From: Mesostigma viride
Taxonomy: Eukaryota > Streptophyta > Mesostigmatophyceae > Mesostigmatales > Mesostigmataceae
Length of the DNA: 64,000 nucleotides
Assembly: GCA_009746045.1 (NCBI GenBank)
Contig: RPFO01001288.1
Span: 21,788-85,787 of the forward strand
Direction of reading: 5' to 3'
Shown here: piece after piece, positions 43,333 through 54,900 of the stretch
Numbering within the stretch: the first letter of the stretch is position 1
Layout of the letters: every line of letters begins with the position of its first letter
Made by a program: the position numbers and the translations under genes
Notes under the pieces: generated by a model
The model's database searches: none
The model's input: only the letters and a program-made list of their open reading frames with translations
What the model was told of the DNA's origin: nothing

Positions 43333-44500
43333 TAGACACGTGACTGCGTCGCGTGAGCATAAGTCCTCAGTGGGAGGGGAACATGGGATGGAATGGATGG
43401 TGTAAGCTATCTAGGTCCTAGTTAGAGGGTTGCGGGCACCACGGTCGGGCCCGAATCGCTATGAATGCCATACGCGGTCACACGCGAGGCCCCCACAGAC
43501 TTGGGGGAGTGGTCTCCTCAATCATATTTGCCATCTATCCTTGCGGACCATCTGCCTCCATATTACAGACAAACCAGGAGGCTGCCGGCCCGGGGGTGAG
43601 CCCGTCACATCAAGTGTAGCACATGTCCATGCCGAGTCGATCACGAAAAGTCCACGCCGGTGGCGGCCCTGCCGCGCGCGGCCTGGGGCACGCCAGGTGA
43701 TCGAGGACATATCGCCCAGGCTGGGCGGGCTTGGTGCCAGTTAGTCTATCTGACGTGTCTACCTGATCTGTGCATGCGGGCCAGGTGCCCGGCTGGGCCC
43801 ACTGGCGCCTGTGCCTAATCAGCATGTGGGAAACTTAGGGCAAATCAGCGTACAAATCCTCATTACTAACGTGCAAACCAAAGGGGATGTTAAGGCCGGC
43901 CTAGTTGCACAGCATCTTGGTGACTGACGTTGCCGTCGAGTCGTTGCTCCAGCTCCTGCGTCAGTGTCCTGGTCTCGGCGCCGTAGGTCAGGATCGTCAG
44001 AATGACGACCTTGAAAGAGGTCACGCTTGACGATCCGGGGTAGGGCGGGGTTGCTCCACCAGCGGCGGAGGTCATGGAGTTGCGCCCACCCACGCCATGC
44101 CGATCCGTGTCGTCAGGTCGTCCTTGCAGTCGGGAAGCCAACTGCCGAGCAGCTTGAAGCGGCCTGAAGTAGGGTAGTTGTTGACCTCGGTGTCGTCTAA
44201 GAGGCGGAGTGCGGGGTGGGGGCCCTGCCATGCCGAGGGCCAGGGCCTCCGTTTTGGGGCTGATTTCTAGACCAACCGCCCAAGCCTCGAGCGCCAGGCA
44301 GTCCAGCCAAAGTTGGGCAGACTCCGGATTCTCGATGAGCGTGATGTCATCGGCGCCATACATGAGGCCGTCAGCTAGTAAATTCTGCTTGTTAGTCGGC
44401 CCCCCTTCCCCAAGCTCGTTCGTGATCGCTAGGCCAGGGGCACGGCCTGCAATGCTAGCAAAGCGAGCACGTGCCTGGCGGCTGGCGCATACATAATAAT
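43333..44500 (-). mobile_element. LINE fragment with reverse-transcriptase palm, copy 2
   Basis: The minus strand reads ADGLMYGADDITLIENPESA (44,320-44,380), the FADD/YADD catalytic box of LINE reverse transcriptase, followed by AWAVGLEISPKTEALALG. Further 3' come GSWLPDCKDDLTTRIGMAW in another frame and VVILTILTYGAETRTLTQEL, standard LINE thumb motifs. Several frameshifts and stops make it a pseudogene. About 550 bp of untranslated 3' sequence leads to a (TAAT)n tail at 43,333. The 5' end is truncated near 44,500. Confidence 0.8.
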
Positions 44501-44571
44501 CCACTACAGTAATAAACAGGTACCGGGCGACAGGACGCAACGTACCCTGCCCAGTGTACAGACAACAGGCA

Positions 44572-44735
44572 TACGGCGTATAATACGCCGTACGATGCGT
44601 ATCATACGCCATATGTACGCAAGATTTGTGTATTAAAATGGGCAAAAAAATACGCACGGCGTATTTTTTGCGTATTTTTTGCGCATGGCGTATTTTTAAT
44701 GTTGTGTATTTTTTGTGTATTTTTTTTGCGTATGA
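44572..44735. repeat. Palindrome cluster and CGTATTTTTTG repeats
   Basis: ACGGCGTATAATACGCCGT (a perfect 19-bp palindrome around one base) is followed by GATGCGTATC and ATACGCCATATG. From 44,660 to 44,735 there are five or so degenerate copies of GCGTATTTTTTG. No ORF. From 44,735 to 46,066 I find no supported gene. Confidence 0.7.
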
Positions 44736-46077
44736 ACCGCGTTCGAAGTAGCTTCTGGCATCATTTTGGACGGCACGTGGAGCCGGAACTATGTAGACTG
44801 AGGCGACCTGCATGTAACTCCGCGACAAATAAACGGGCATGCAGGTGCCAAGCTGGCCGTGTACGACTGCACTTACGTGCATTGCTGCAGATAATTTGCT
44901 GCTTGTCGGACTAGGGTCTAGGAGACGAAGGACAAGGAAATTAGGTGACGAAGCAGGGACGAAGTTATGTTGTCTGCCAACAAGGGCACGCATCTGGCAC
45001 CTAACATTTAATCGTAGCACAATTGACATCCAGGCACAATGGCTAGCGACGGTGATGGTGTGGGTCTATGGAACACGATGATGATGGGGCGCTGGTTGTC
45101 TCCTTGATGACTGATGGGGCTGACGATGATGGGGCCGACGAGATGCAGGCCGTATTCGAGACTGGGCTTGGGACACACATCGTGAAAGAACAGACTCTCA
45201 ACAAGAAAGGGCAGCCGGCACAGGTAACTACAAGCTCAGTGACACTTTTGGATGCAAAATTCTCGGGTTCTACCACCCGAGCAAGGCTAGCACCCGCCAT
45301 ATATCATGGGCGCCACGTATGCGAAGGAGGCAAGAGCGAGCGAGTGCAAGAGGCCGCCGGAGGCATTACGATGCAGGCCGTACGGGGTATACTTGGTGTG
45401 ACTCGCGATGCACATAAATACCTTTTTTAGCCATGCAGGCTGCTGCTAGCCAGCCGGCCACCGTACCATATGTGTTAACCCGTTTTTTTTTTTTAAGAAC
45501 GCGATATAAGTACTGCGTTGTAAGCTATTTATAGAACACGTCATATGTAACATCTAGGGAAAAAAATTTCATAGTCATGTGCATACTTTCCTGAAAGCCC
45601 ATAAATCAAAGGATGTTTTGAGCTACTCAGACCTACAAAATGCTAATTCATTAGAGGGATACACTGGTTTGAATACAGGGGGGTCTGACCATGACCGCGA
45701 TTTCTTGACCCTAGGTCACAAGTCATGTGCTTATTCACGTACAAATGGTTCATGAAAAAAATGTGGCTTCTTGCACGAGCTATCGCGGGGCAACATATGC
45801 AGGCTCTGTGAAGCAAAACTCAGGCCCATTGGGCCACTGGAGCTATTGTTCATTAGCATCACAATTACAATGCAGTACAACGCAGTGCATGGGAAAAATG
45901 AGAGCCCTTCACAACATGACGCAACGACACGAGCCCCATAATAAACGGGGCTATAATGAGCTAGGAGGGTCAAAACGTTGAAAATAGGTGTTGTATAAGT
46001 TATACCGCATCAAACATGCATCAAACATCATGACTGGATGACATAATATGACTGAATCAGGCAGCCATAGCCAAAGC

Positions 46078-48093
46078 CATGAGAGCAAATCATTGGCAGA
46101 GCAAATCATGGCCTTACAAGGTGTCAAGCCACGAGCCACGAGATAGCCATGGCTGACGGCGGAGCTCATAACTTTCACGTTTGAGCACCGAATTTAGCCA
46201 TGAATATCACAATCGATGCGTCTTTCTACGACGCACATGCTGATATAATTTTCCGACGCTATTACGCAATATACGATGAGCAAACGCCTCTCGACGCAAC
46301 GCAGCCTGGCGGCTGCGCTCGGCAATGAAAATACGCCTGCAGCTTCGGCTGCAGCTTCGCCCACCGGCCCAGATGGCAACGGTGACACTCGTCGTGCACT
46401 GGTGCTCGCCCAGCCTTCCGGGCTTGCCTCGCCATCTACATCGCCTGATCCTAAGCGCAGTCGCTCTGCTGAGCCGCCCTGGGAAGAGACCTCCTTCGAC
46501 GTCAACAGCTCCGGCTTCTGGCAACGCAGCCCCAGTCGGTTCATGGAAGACGTGTTTCACGGCAATCACGCCTCGCTTCTAGCCCTGTGCGTGTACCTCA
46601 CGTCCCACAACCGCGGCCGCGGGCCTGGTACTGGCCAGCTTGTCGACCCCGCCGAGACTCTCCCCGTCCTTCCCCGCATGAGTCGCCCCAACCTCCAACG
46701 CTTCGCCCTCTGCTCCCTTGTTGGCCGCTCCGAAGCCGAGATCTGGGCTTCCAAACCGCCCCCCCCACCTTCCCCACCGAAGCCACCATCCGCACCCTCC
46801 TCAAGGAAGCTTTCGAGCAGCACGTGACCCCTCTTGCCGCAGATGTGGCGGCAATTGGTGGCACGCTGGCTGCTGAGCTTCCCACCATCCCCACCGCCAC
46901 CGCCACCCTCCTCGCCTCCACCCCCCCCCCCCTCCGCCTCCACCGACTCCATCACCGCCCAGCTCCGCGACATCGACCAGCGCCTCAAGGATAATGCAAT
47001 CGCTATCGAGGTCTTGCAGAACACGGCAGGCCTCACCGCCCAGGCAGTGAAGGACATTGCCGCCAAGCCAGCCTCGGCTGGCCCGGCCGGCGATGCTCCT
47101 CCCATCACGACCTGGGCGGACATGCTTAAGCAACATACCACCTCCACCACCTCCGCCGTCGCAGCCCAGCTCCAGCGGCAGACGCTTGACCTCCGCGAGG
47201 AGGCCGAGCTCGCCAAGCGCAGCCTCAACGCCATACTCAAGAACTTGGACATGGAAGAAGGTGAGAATTCCGAGAAGCTTGCACGTGCGTTTGAGAGCAA
47301 AATCCTTGCACGCATGGGCCTTCTTGGTGAGATCAAGCTGACCGCCCACCGCCTCCCCCGCGCGCGGGGTAAGGCAGGGGCGCCTCCGCTTCTTCTCATC
47401 TTTGATAGCCCAGCGGACAAGCTTTCGTTTCTCAGACGCCGCAAGCGGCTCGCGAATACTCCCTTCACCGTGGACGACGACTTGACCCTGGCCCAGCAAC
47501 AACGGCGACGGGAGCTATGGCCGACCTACACCCAGCTCCGGCAGACCAAGGCGGGCCAGCCGGTGTACTGGAAGGGGGCGGCCATCTACGTCGGCCACAA
47601 GCCCTGGCAAGCGACCCCCTCGACCACCGCGGCCCCAGCAACTCCAGCCCCAGCCTAGGGGAATACAGCAGTAGTGTAGAATAGTTAGACAGTGGCCTTG
47701 TACATGCCCGCCTACTACAGGCACTATACCAGCTTAGGCCTAGCCTTTTTAGTCATGTACATGTGTGCCTATGATGAGCCACACTCCAGACGATGCCTAG
47801 TTTTATTTAGTAATGCTGTGCCCATGCAGAGAGCTGCTCTCTGCTGAGATGCCACGCTCTAGTTTTTGCATAGCCATGATGATCTTCCCCCTCACAGGCA
47901 TGCTCCCCCCTTACCCGGGCATAGCGTGATAGACCATGAGGGTGCGGGTGCCCTGGTGCACCTAGAGCAGGGGTAGCTTACATTCCCACCCTTGCATGAA
48001 GTAGCCTAGAATGTATTAAAAGCCATATGCCCCTTCTCAGGGCTATGTGCTACATCTACTCCCAACGGAGTGATGTTGATAATTAATTAATTA
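46078..48093 (+). mobile_element. ORF1-family retroelement, copy A, with 11-bp target-site duplication
   Basis: ATAGCCAAAGC at 46067-46077 is repeated at 48094-48104. Between them lie a 5' leader of about 200 bp, a single protein-coding region (46276-47658), about 400 bp of 3' untranslated sequence, the hairpin ACTCCCAACGGAGT at about 48,058, and a (TAAT)n tail. No reverse transcriptase is encoded, so it is either a non-autonomous family or an internally deleted LINE. This is the most complete of the three copies. Confidence 0.8.
46276..47658 (+). CDS. L1-ORF1-like nucleic-acid-binding protein (copy A)
   Basis: ATG at 46276 starts MSKRLSTQRSLAAALGNE. The C-terminal half is continuous: a coiled coil (TAQLRDIDQRLKDNAIAIEV), a second helix (LQRQTLDLREEAELAKRSLN), and an RRM-like end with LIFDSPADKLSFLRRRKRL and FTVDDDLTLAQQQRRRELWP, the pattern seen in ORF1 proteins of L1-like LINEs, which coat element RNA. 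The middle changes frame at a C8 run near 46,757 and changes back at a C13 run near 46,921. The intervening frame, with EAFEQHVTPLAADVAAIGG, is clearly protein. In the original frame a TGA occurs at 46825. Confidence 0.7.
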
Positions 48094-48295
48094 ATAGCCA
48101 AAGCATCATCCACTCTCACAATGTGTTGAGCACATGCCTCATGGGAAGGGAGGTGCTGGGTTTTCATTCCATAACGTGTGCAATACTGAAAGAAAGAGGC
48201 ACGTGTAATGCAAGGCTTGGATAGGTTGAGTGATCCATGAGCTTACATGCAGGCAAAGATGACGCTGGCATGCATGCATGCGTGTGCATTAATTA

Positions 48296-48410
48296 GTTAA
48301 TTAGACTCGTGCTCCCGTTGGGGAGTCACGGAGCATTAACCCCGATTAATTAATTAGGAACAGAACTCCGTTGGGAGTATCTGTAGCACATATCCCTGAG
48401 AAGGGGTATA
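48296..48410 (-). mobile_element. Two stacked retroelement 3' tails
   Basis: On the minus strand the last about 60 bp of the ORF1 family (CCCCTTCTCAGGGATATGTG, hairpin, TAAT tail) end at about 48,345. They are followed directly by a second tail type with GCTCCGTGACTCCCCAACGG and its own TAAT repeat ending near 48,296. One truncated element therefore sits in or next to the tail of another. Confidence 0.65.
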
Positions 48411-48498
48411 TTCTGATCAGGCACTCCGCAAAGGTGAAAACCATTTGCGTTCAGTGCCGGGCCGCGGAAAACGCGGAAAATCGCGATCTGCAAATGAA

Positions 48499-48555
48499 TC
48501 CGACCGGAATCGAACTGGGGACCTCTCGCACCAATTTTGCTGACTATAGGACGGA
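48499..48555 (-). ncRNA. tRNA-like stretch lacking an anticodon arm, possible SINE head
   Basis: On the minus strand the ends TCCGTCC and GGTCGGA pair at six of seven positions. A box A-like TAGTCAGCAAAATTGG and a box B-like AGTTCGATTCC are in order, but only about 57 nt long, so the anticodon arm is missing. It could be a degenerate tRNA gene or the pol III promoter of a SINE whose body is the GC-rich sequence below 48,498. It lies between the inverted ORF1 elements A and B. Confidence 0.4.
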
Positions 48556-48769
48556 CGTCTCCGGTTACCATGGCATCGCCAACTTACACCTACAGTCATC
48601 CGCAAAAGTTCTCCTGTCCGGGGAGTGATGCAAGCCTTTCGGATTTGGTACTAGATAAATCACTCGAGATCTGTGTGTAGGAGTACTACACACGTGTCTG
48701 CACGCGAGACTTGTTCAGTCTCGCACCGTGAGACGGGCTGAACACGGCTGAAACCTTCTTTTATGGGTA

Positions 48770-50573
48770 TATGGCTTTTAATACATTCTATAGGCTACTT
48801 CATGCAAGGGTGGGAATGTAAGCTACCCTTGCTCTAGGTGCACCAGGGCACCTGCACCCTCATGATCTATCACGCTATGCCCAGCTAAGGGGGAGCATGT
48901 CATGTGGGGGAAGATCATCATGGCTAAATTATACAAGAGCTAGGGCATGGCCGCTTCTCAGCAGAGAGTGACTCCCTGCATGGGCACTGCATAATAAAAT
49001 AAAGATAGGCATCATCTGGAGGGTGGCTCATCATAGGCACACATGTACATGACTAAAAGTGCTAGGCCTCAGCTGGTATAGTGCCTGTAGTAGGCGGGCA
49101 TGTACAAGGCCACTGTCTAACTATTCTACACTACCAGTTGCTGCTGTATTCCCCTAGGCTGGGGCTTCTGGAGTCGCTGGGGCCGCGGTGGTCGAGGGGG
49201 TCGCGTGCCAGGGCTTGTGGCCGACGTAGATGGCCGCCCCCTTCCAGTACACTGGCTGGCCCGCCTTGGTCTGCCGGAGCTGGAGGTAGATCGGCCATAG
49301 CTCCCGTCGCCGTTGTTGCTGCGCCAGGGTCAAGTCATCGTCCACGGTGAAGTGAGTCTTCTCGAGCCGCTTGCGGCGTCTGAGAAACGAAATCTTGTCC
49401 GCTGGGCTCTCAAAGATGAGAAGAAGCGGAGGCGCCCCTGCCTTACCCCGCGCGCGGGGGAGGCGGTGGGCGGTCAGCTTAATCTCACCAAGGAGGCCCA
49501 TGCGTGCAAGGATTTTGCTCTCAAACGCACGTGCAAGCTTCTCGGAATTCTTACCTTCCTCCCTGTCGAAGTTCTTGAGGATGGCGTTGAGGCTGCGCTT
49601 GGCGAGCTCGGCCTCCTCGCGGAGGTCAAGCGTCTGCCGCTGGAGCTGGGCTACGACGGCGGAGGTGGTGGAGGTGGCATGTCCGCCCAGGTCGTGATGG
49701 GAGGAGCATCCGGCCGGCCAGGCCAGCAGGGGCTGGCTTGGCGGCAATGTCCTTCACCGCCTGGGCGGTAAGGCCGGCGGTGTTCTGCAGGACCTCGATA
49801 GCGACATCTGGCATTGTCCTTAATTAAGACGCTGGTCGATGTCGCGGAGCTGGGCGGTGATGGCGTCGGAGGTGGGGGTGGTGGCGGTGGAGGAGGCGAG
49901 GAGGGTGGAGGTGGCGGTGGAGATGGTGGACAGGAGGGGAAGCTCGGCAGCCAGCGTGCTGCCCATGGCCGCCACATCTGCAGCGATGGGGGCCACGTGC
50001 TGCTCGAGGGCCTCCTTGAGGAGTGAGCGGATGGAGGATTCGGTTCAGGTGGTGGTGAGGGGCGTGGGGGGCCAAAGCTCCTCGAGGGAGCGGCCAAGGA
50101 GGGAGAAAAGGACGCGTAGCCGAAGGTTGGGGCAGCGGCATTTGAGGATGTGGTCGAAGGTGTGGGTGCGTCTCTGGAAAGCATCGGCCGGTGAGGCGGC
50201 CCTGATGGAAGAGTTGCTTGCACATCTCGAGAAGCGAGGCATACGATCCGAAAAACACGTAGGTCAGGATCTTGTCGGGGTTGAGCTTGTCAAAAAAGCC
50301 GGGCTGGCTGGCGTCAAAGTCGAACACTTCCCAGGTCGGCTCGGCAGGGCGACTGCGCTTGGGTTCAGGCGACGCTGCTGGCGAGGCGAGCCCGGGAGGG
50401 GGCTGGGCGACCACTAGAGCTTGGCTAGTGGCGCCGCTGCCTTCTGGGCCGGTGGGCGAAGCTGTGCACAGACGTATTTTCATTGCTGAGCGCAGCCGCC
50501 AGGCTGCGTTGCGTCGAGAGGCGTTTGCTCATCGTATATTGCGTAATAGCTTCGGAAAATTATATCAGCATGT
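48770..50573 (-). mobile_element. ORF1-family retroelement, copy B (inverted)
   Basis: It is the reverse complement of copy A over the coding region and most of the 3' region (to TTTAATACATTCTATAGGCT near 48,790). It lacks the terminal hairpin and TAAT tail. Its 5' end near 50,573 is shorter than that of copy A. Together A and B form an inverted pair about 1.8-2 kb long with a spacer of about 0.67 kb. Confidence 0.8.
49154..50532 (-). pseudogene. L1-ORF1-like protein (copy B)
   Basis: ATG at 50532 begins the same KRLSTQRSLAAALSNE-type start as copy A. The C-terminal part from about 49,747 to the stop at 49154 is open and nearly identical to copy A (LIFESPADKISFLRRRKRLE). The middle requires at least two frame changes and differs from copy A by insertions around 49,810-50,040, so it is probably not functional. 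Confidence 0.65.
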
Positions 50574-51082
50574 GGGGGGGCCCACAATCAATCTACAATA
50601 CCCATGCCAAATTTTATTACTTGAGGAGACGCCATTTCAACAAATACATGACAATTGATGCTCATTGTGAATGCGTTTCCACATGAAATCATTACCATTT
50701 CATGCCATTTGGTCACTGGTGCGCTTTCCGCGTGCACTTTTCATTACTAGATTGCTTAAATTTATTAAAATTTATTAACATTTATTAAAATTTATTCAAG
50801 TCGGGGTAAAATTGGCTGTTTTTGTCATAGTGTCATGCACTCGGAGGGTAAGCAAGTGAGACAAGTTGTAGATTATTTACAATTGCACAACCCTCTCCAC
50901 GACCCCGCGAGTTCTATTTATAGAACGAATTATAATTATTGCCAAAATTGTGCACAAGCCTGTGCACAACCCAACCAGTAATTCCCACTTGAACTTTGAA
51001 TAGTCAAGTGAATGCTCCAGATGGAGACAGATGTACAGATCGATCTTTACAAATGTACACGAGTTCAGATCAAGTAAGCTAT
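50574..51082. other. AT-rich spacer without genes
   Basis: It contains tandem ATTTATTAAA words at about 50,757-50,800 and nothing else recognisable. It forms the 3' flank of the minus-strand gene ending at 51,083. Confidence 0.5.
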
Positions 51083-51901
51083 CTAACTACCTACTAACAG
51101 GCGTTTCTTTACAGGTGCCCGTCCGCTGGGCTTCTTTACACCCCCCTCCCGCACATCTGCGCCAGCCTTCCCTTGAGGTTTTCGTTTGCCCTGCCCTGCG
51201 GCTTGGTCTCCCCCCTTCTCTTGGAGTCGTGGGGAAGATCTGGTCGCTGGGGAAGATCTGGTCGCCAGGTACCCCTTGTCCATCCACCACTCCAAATACG
51301 TTCCCTCAGGTGGCTTGAAACAGTTCCGCATCTCGTCTTGTTGTACCTTGAAAATTATGTTGGGCATCGTCCCCTTCTCCCCATTAATCCAGATTCCCTT
51401 TTCGTCACACCCTTCTGCCCAAAATTTAACGCACCACACGCCCGTTTTATCCACCTTTCGAACGACTCCATGCACCAGGAACGTGTCGACGTGGAAATCA
51501 GGCATGTGTGCCAGCTTCATTGGGTCTGCATTGAGTTTAGCCACCGAATCAGCAGCCCACGTGGGCTTCCACAACGTATCAAGGCGCTGGAGTTGGTTCT
51601 TCCGATACTGGCAAAATTCACCGCCGTGCTTGCACAATACCGAAACCGGACATCCAACAGGCGAGCGGGGCACGACCCGTTTCCCCCCCCACACCTTCCA
51701 GATTCTCCATCCACGGCTGCCAACTTGGTGGTGGCACTTTCTTGTCTAGTGGCTTGGGCTGGGTTGCGGTAACTGTGACACGTCTTTGTGGCGCTGGATC
51801 CTCCGGTTCCGATTCTTCCGATTCTTCCGAATCTTCCACAAACCCTTTGGGTGGGCCGGCATGCATGACATCCTTTGGCGGCTCCTCTTCAGACTCGTCA
51901 C
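51083..51901 (-). CDS. Last exon of the unknown gene, with G-run frameshift
   Basis: It starts after the CCCACCCACAG acceptor with GDESEEEPPKDVMHAGPPKG. At the C8 run near 51,683-51,690 the frame must shift by one to continue into KRVVPRSPVGCPVSVLCKHG and on to the stop at 51083. The C-terminal 130 residues are well formed and basic at the end (APVKKRLLVGS). Confidence 0.6.
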
Positions 51902-54900
51902 CTGTGGGTGGGACAAGCAATGACGAGCGGCGCAATTAGTTATCATTACATTCGCAAATCAAACTTGGGAATATGCAAACATCATAATTTAACCGACCAT
52001 ATTCACTCAGATTAACTTACCCTTTGACAGATGACTAGCCGTTGCTCTTGATCGAACGTGCCCGCCAGGCGAAAGGAGCTTTTTGCAGTAGTCGACGGCA
52101 CGCCCCAGCATCCCCCCCCCGACGCCCCCGAATTCCCCTTCGAGCCTCCCTCCCCTCCCCCCCCTCCTTCCCCCCTTCCCCCGATGCGCCGGTCGACCCG
52201 CCCCCTCTCCGCCCTTCGACCCGCCCCCCTCTCCGCCCTTTGACCCGCCCCCCTCTCCACCCTTCGACCCGCCCCCCTCTCCGCCCTTGGACCCGCCCCC
52301 CTCTCCGCCCTTTGACCCGCCCCCCTCTCCACCCTTCTCTCCGCCCCCCTCTCCGCCCTTCGACCCGCCCCCCTCTCCGCCCCCCTCTCCGCCCTTCTCT
52401 CCGCCCCCCTCTCCGTCCTTCGACCCCCTCCCCTCTCCGCCCTTCGACCCGCCCCCTCTCCGCCCTTCGACCCGCCCCCCTCTCCGCCCTTCGACCCGCC
52501 CCCCTCTCCGTCGTTCGACCCCCCCCCTCTCCGCCCTTCGACCCGCCCCCCTCTCCGCCCTTCGAACCCCCCCCTCTCCGTCCTTCGACCCGCCCCCCTT
52601 ATCACCACCCTCATTCCCGCCCCCCTCATCACCGCCGTCACCATCATCACCAACCTCTTCCCCATCATCACCCCCCTGTGACCCGACATCCTCATCATCC
52701 CCTCCGGCCGAACGCCGCCATCATGAGGGTAGGGCGTCCCCATTGAGACGTCTTCGGCCGCGGGGGTCTCCGAGGCGGCGCGCTTCCGGCGTTTCTTTTT
52801 GGTGCCAGCGCCTGCCGTCTCCAGCTGACGCTTCTGGGCTGCACCCGCAATTTCCTTGCCCGAACGGCCGTTGGGATTGGAAATATCCTCCCCCTGTGGC
52901 CGCTTCCCAAGTACCTTCAGAAGGACCTTAAACCCATCCACCTGCTCCTTTGACCCAATGAAGATCACGGGTGGGTTGAAGAATCCCGTGAAATCGCTTA
53001 GGTACGACGACCAGTCGTCCTTCACACCATTGAAATCTCCACAATCCTTCGCCGCCTTCCAGTCCCTTTTCTCCACCCACGAACCCGTTCGACCCTTCAA
53101 CAATTCCTCATCATTCCACAGCTTGGCGTGATGTTCCAAATTCAGCAGCACTACCCCATTCTTGATATCTGGCTGGTTCAACCCCTTCCTCTTCGCAACA
53201 AATTCGAACCCCTCCATTGCATTAAGTACCACTTGAGCCAACCGTGTCGGCCCATCGCTTTTCTCCCACGCGAAAGTCTTCATCATGAACTCACAGGTCT
53301 CTTCCCCGTCAGACGTGTAAACTCTCTTAGAAATCCACGGGCCCTGCTGCTCGATTTCGGATGCCATCTCCTCCGACCCAAACTTCCGCGGGGGTTCCCG
53401 CTTCTCCCCCACCTTTTTTTGGCGACCCGACTGGACGTCCTCTGCCTCGGCATGTTCGGCTTGGCCTTCCTCCGGCACAGCCCCCGTCACCACCACAGCC
53501 CCCGCCACAGGCTGTACGGGTTGGGGCACCACAGCCTGTTCGGTTGGGGGTTCGGGCGCAATCAGGACCCACCATTTCGTTTCCTCCTTGTGGGTCGTCC
53601 AAAAATCCGTCCTCTCCAGCAGTGCAAGTGGGAAGGTGGAATCGTCCCTCCCCGTTGGCCTGATAACCGCCCTTATTCTCTTGGCAGCTACAGCGACCGT
53701 ATCGGCCACCCTCTGAAGGGCGCTGTCGGATTCCGAAGGCTGCATCGGCAACCAGCCGAGGTCGCGTGGTTCGGGGTATTTCCCCAAATCGCGGTTGTAG
53801 ATCATGAAAAGCTGGACCATCACCTCGCAGAAGATCTTGGCCATGTATGTCAGGTCATACAAGCACTGAGGAGGAACGTGTTTGGCCTTCACGGTTGCCA
53901 TGATAGACGGCCAGAATCGAAAGCGGGCTAGACTCCTCCACCCTTCCTGTTTGATCCCCCCCCCTTCCTCATCACCCTTCCCTCCCCGTCCAGCTTGTCC
54001 GCTGCCACGATGTCCAGAAACTCTGCAAGCTCCTTGGCCAGCTTGTCCTCAATCGGTATTCCACATCTACTGTCGTCGTTCGGAGCGACCGTTTCATCCT
54101 TCACAGCCGAGATGAAGTCGTAGACTTGGGTTTTCTCCGATTCGGACAAACCACCCTCGTTCAATCGCCCTCCAACCCGCTCCTCACCACCCTCCTCCCC
54201 CTCCCCGTCCTTCCTTGCCTTCTCAGTGCTGCTTGAGACCCCATGAATCAAATTCCATATTTCTTTCTGGTCCTGAAGGGGCACCTCCGGCTTATCCCAG
54301 GATTCCTCCATGTGCGTCTTGAAATAGTTGTGCACTTCCAGCAGCGCCGTCCCCCTCGACTTTTTGGAAACGGCCTCGTCTTCTGCATTCAGCCCCCCTC
54401 CGATCAGGGCAACCCTCCGATGCGCCTCTCTCCCCTGCATGCATGAAATGTGAATCAGTGTTTGAGACAAAAAACGGTCATACAACACACGACCTGACAT
54501 TTTGTCCTTACACTTTGGAAGATCGGCCGTTCCCGAACAAAAATCACACCCTAATTTCCAGTTTCCAACGGCCGTTGGCGCAAGAAAAATCACACCCTAA
54601 TTTCCAGGTTCCAACGGCCGTTGGCGCAAGAAAAATCACACCCTAATTTCCAGGTTCCAACGGCCGTTGGCGCAAGAAAAATCACACACTAATTTCCAGG
54701 TTCCAACGGCCGTTGGCGCAAGAAAAATCACACCCTAATTTCCAGGCTCCAACGGCCGTTGGCGCAAGAAAAATGTCGACCGAATTTCCAGGTTCCAACG
54801 GCCGTTGGCGCAAGAAAAATATCAACCAAATTTCCAGGTTCCAACGGCCGTTGGCGCAGGAAAAATGACACCCTAATTTCCAGGTTCCAACGGCCGTTGG

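Noticed and set aside
45068-45430. 120-residue plus-strand ORF with an acidic start and a possible donor at GCACAG/GTAACT
   Set aside because: No recognisable domain and no partner exon or acceptor on either side, so coding potential is not supported.
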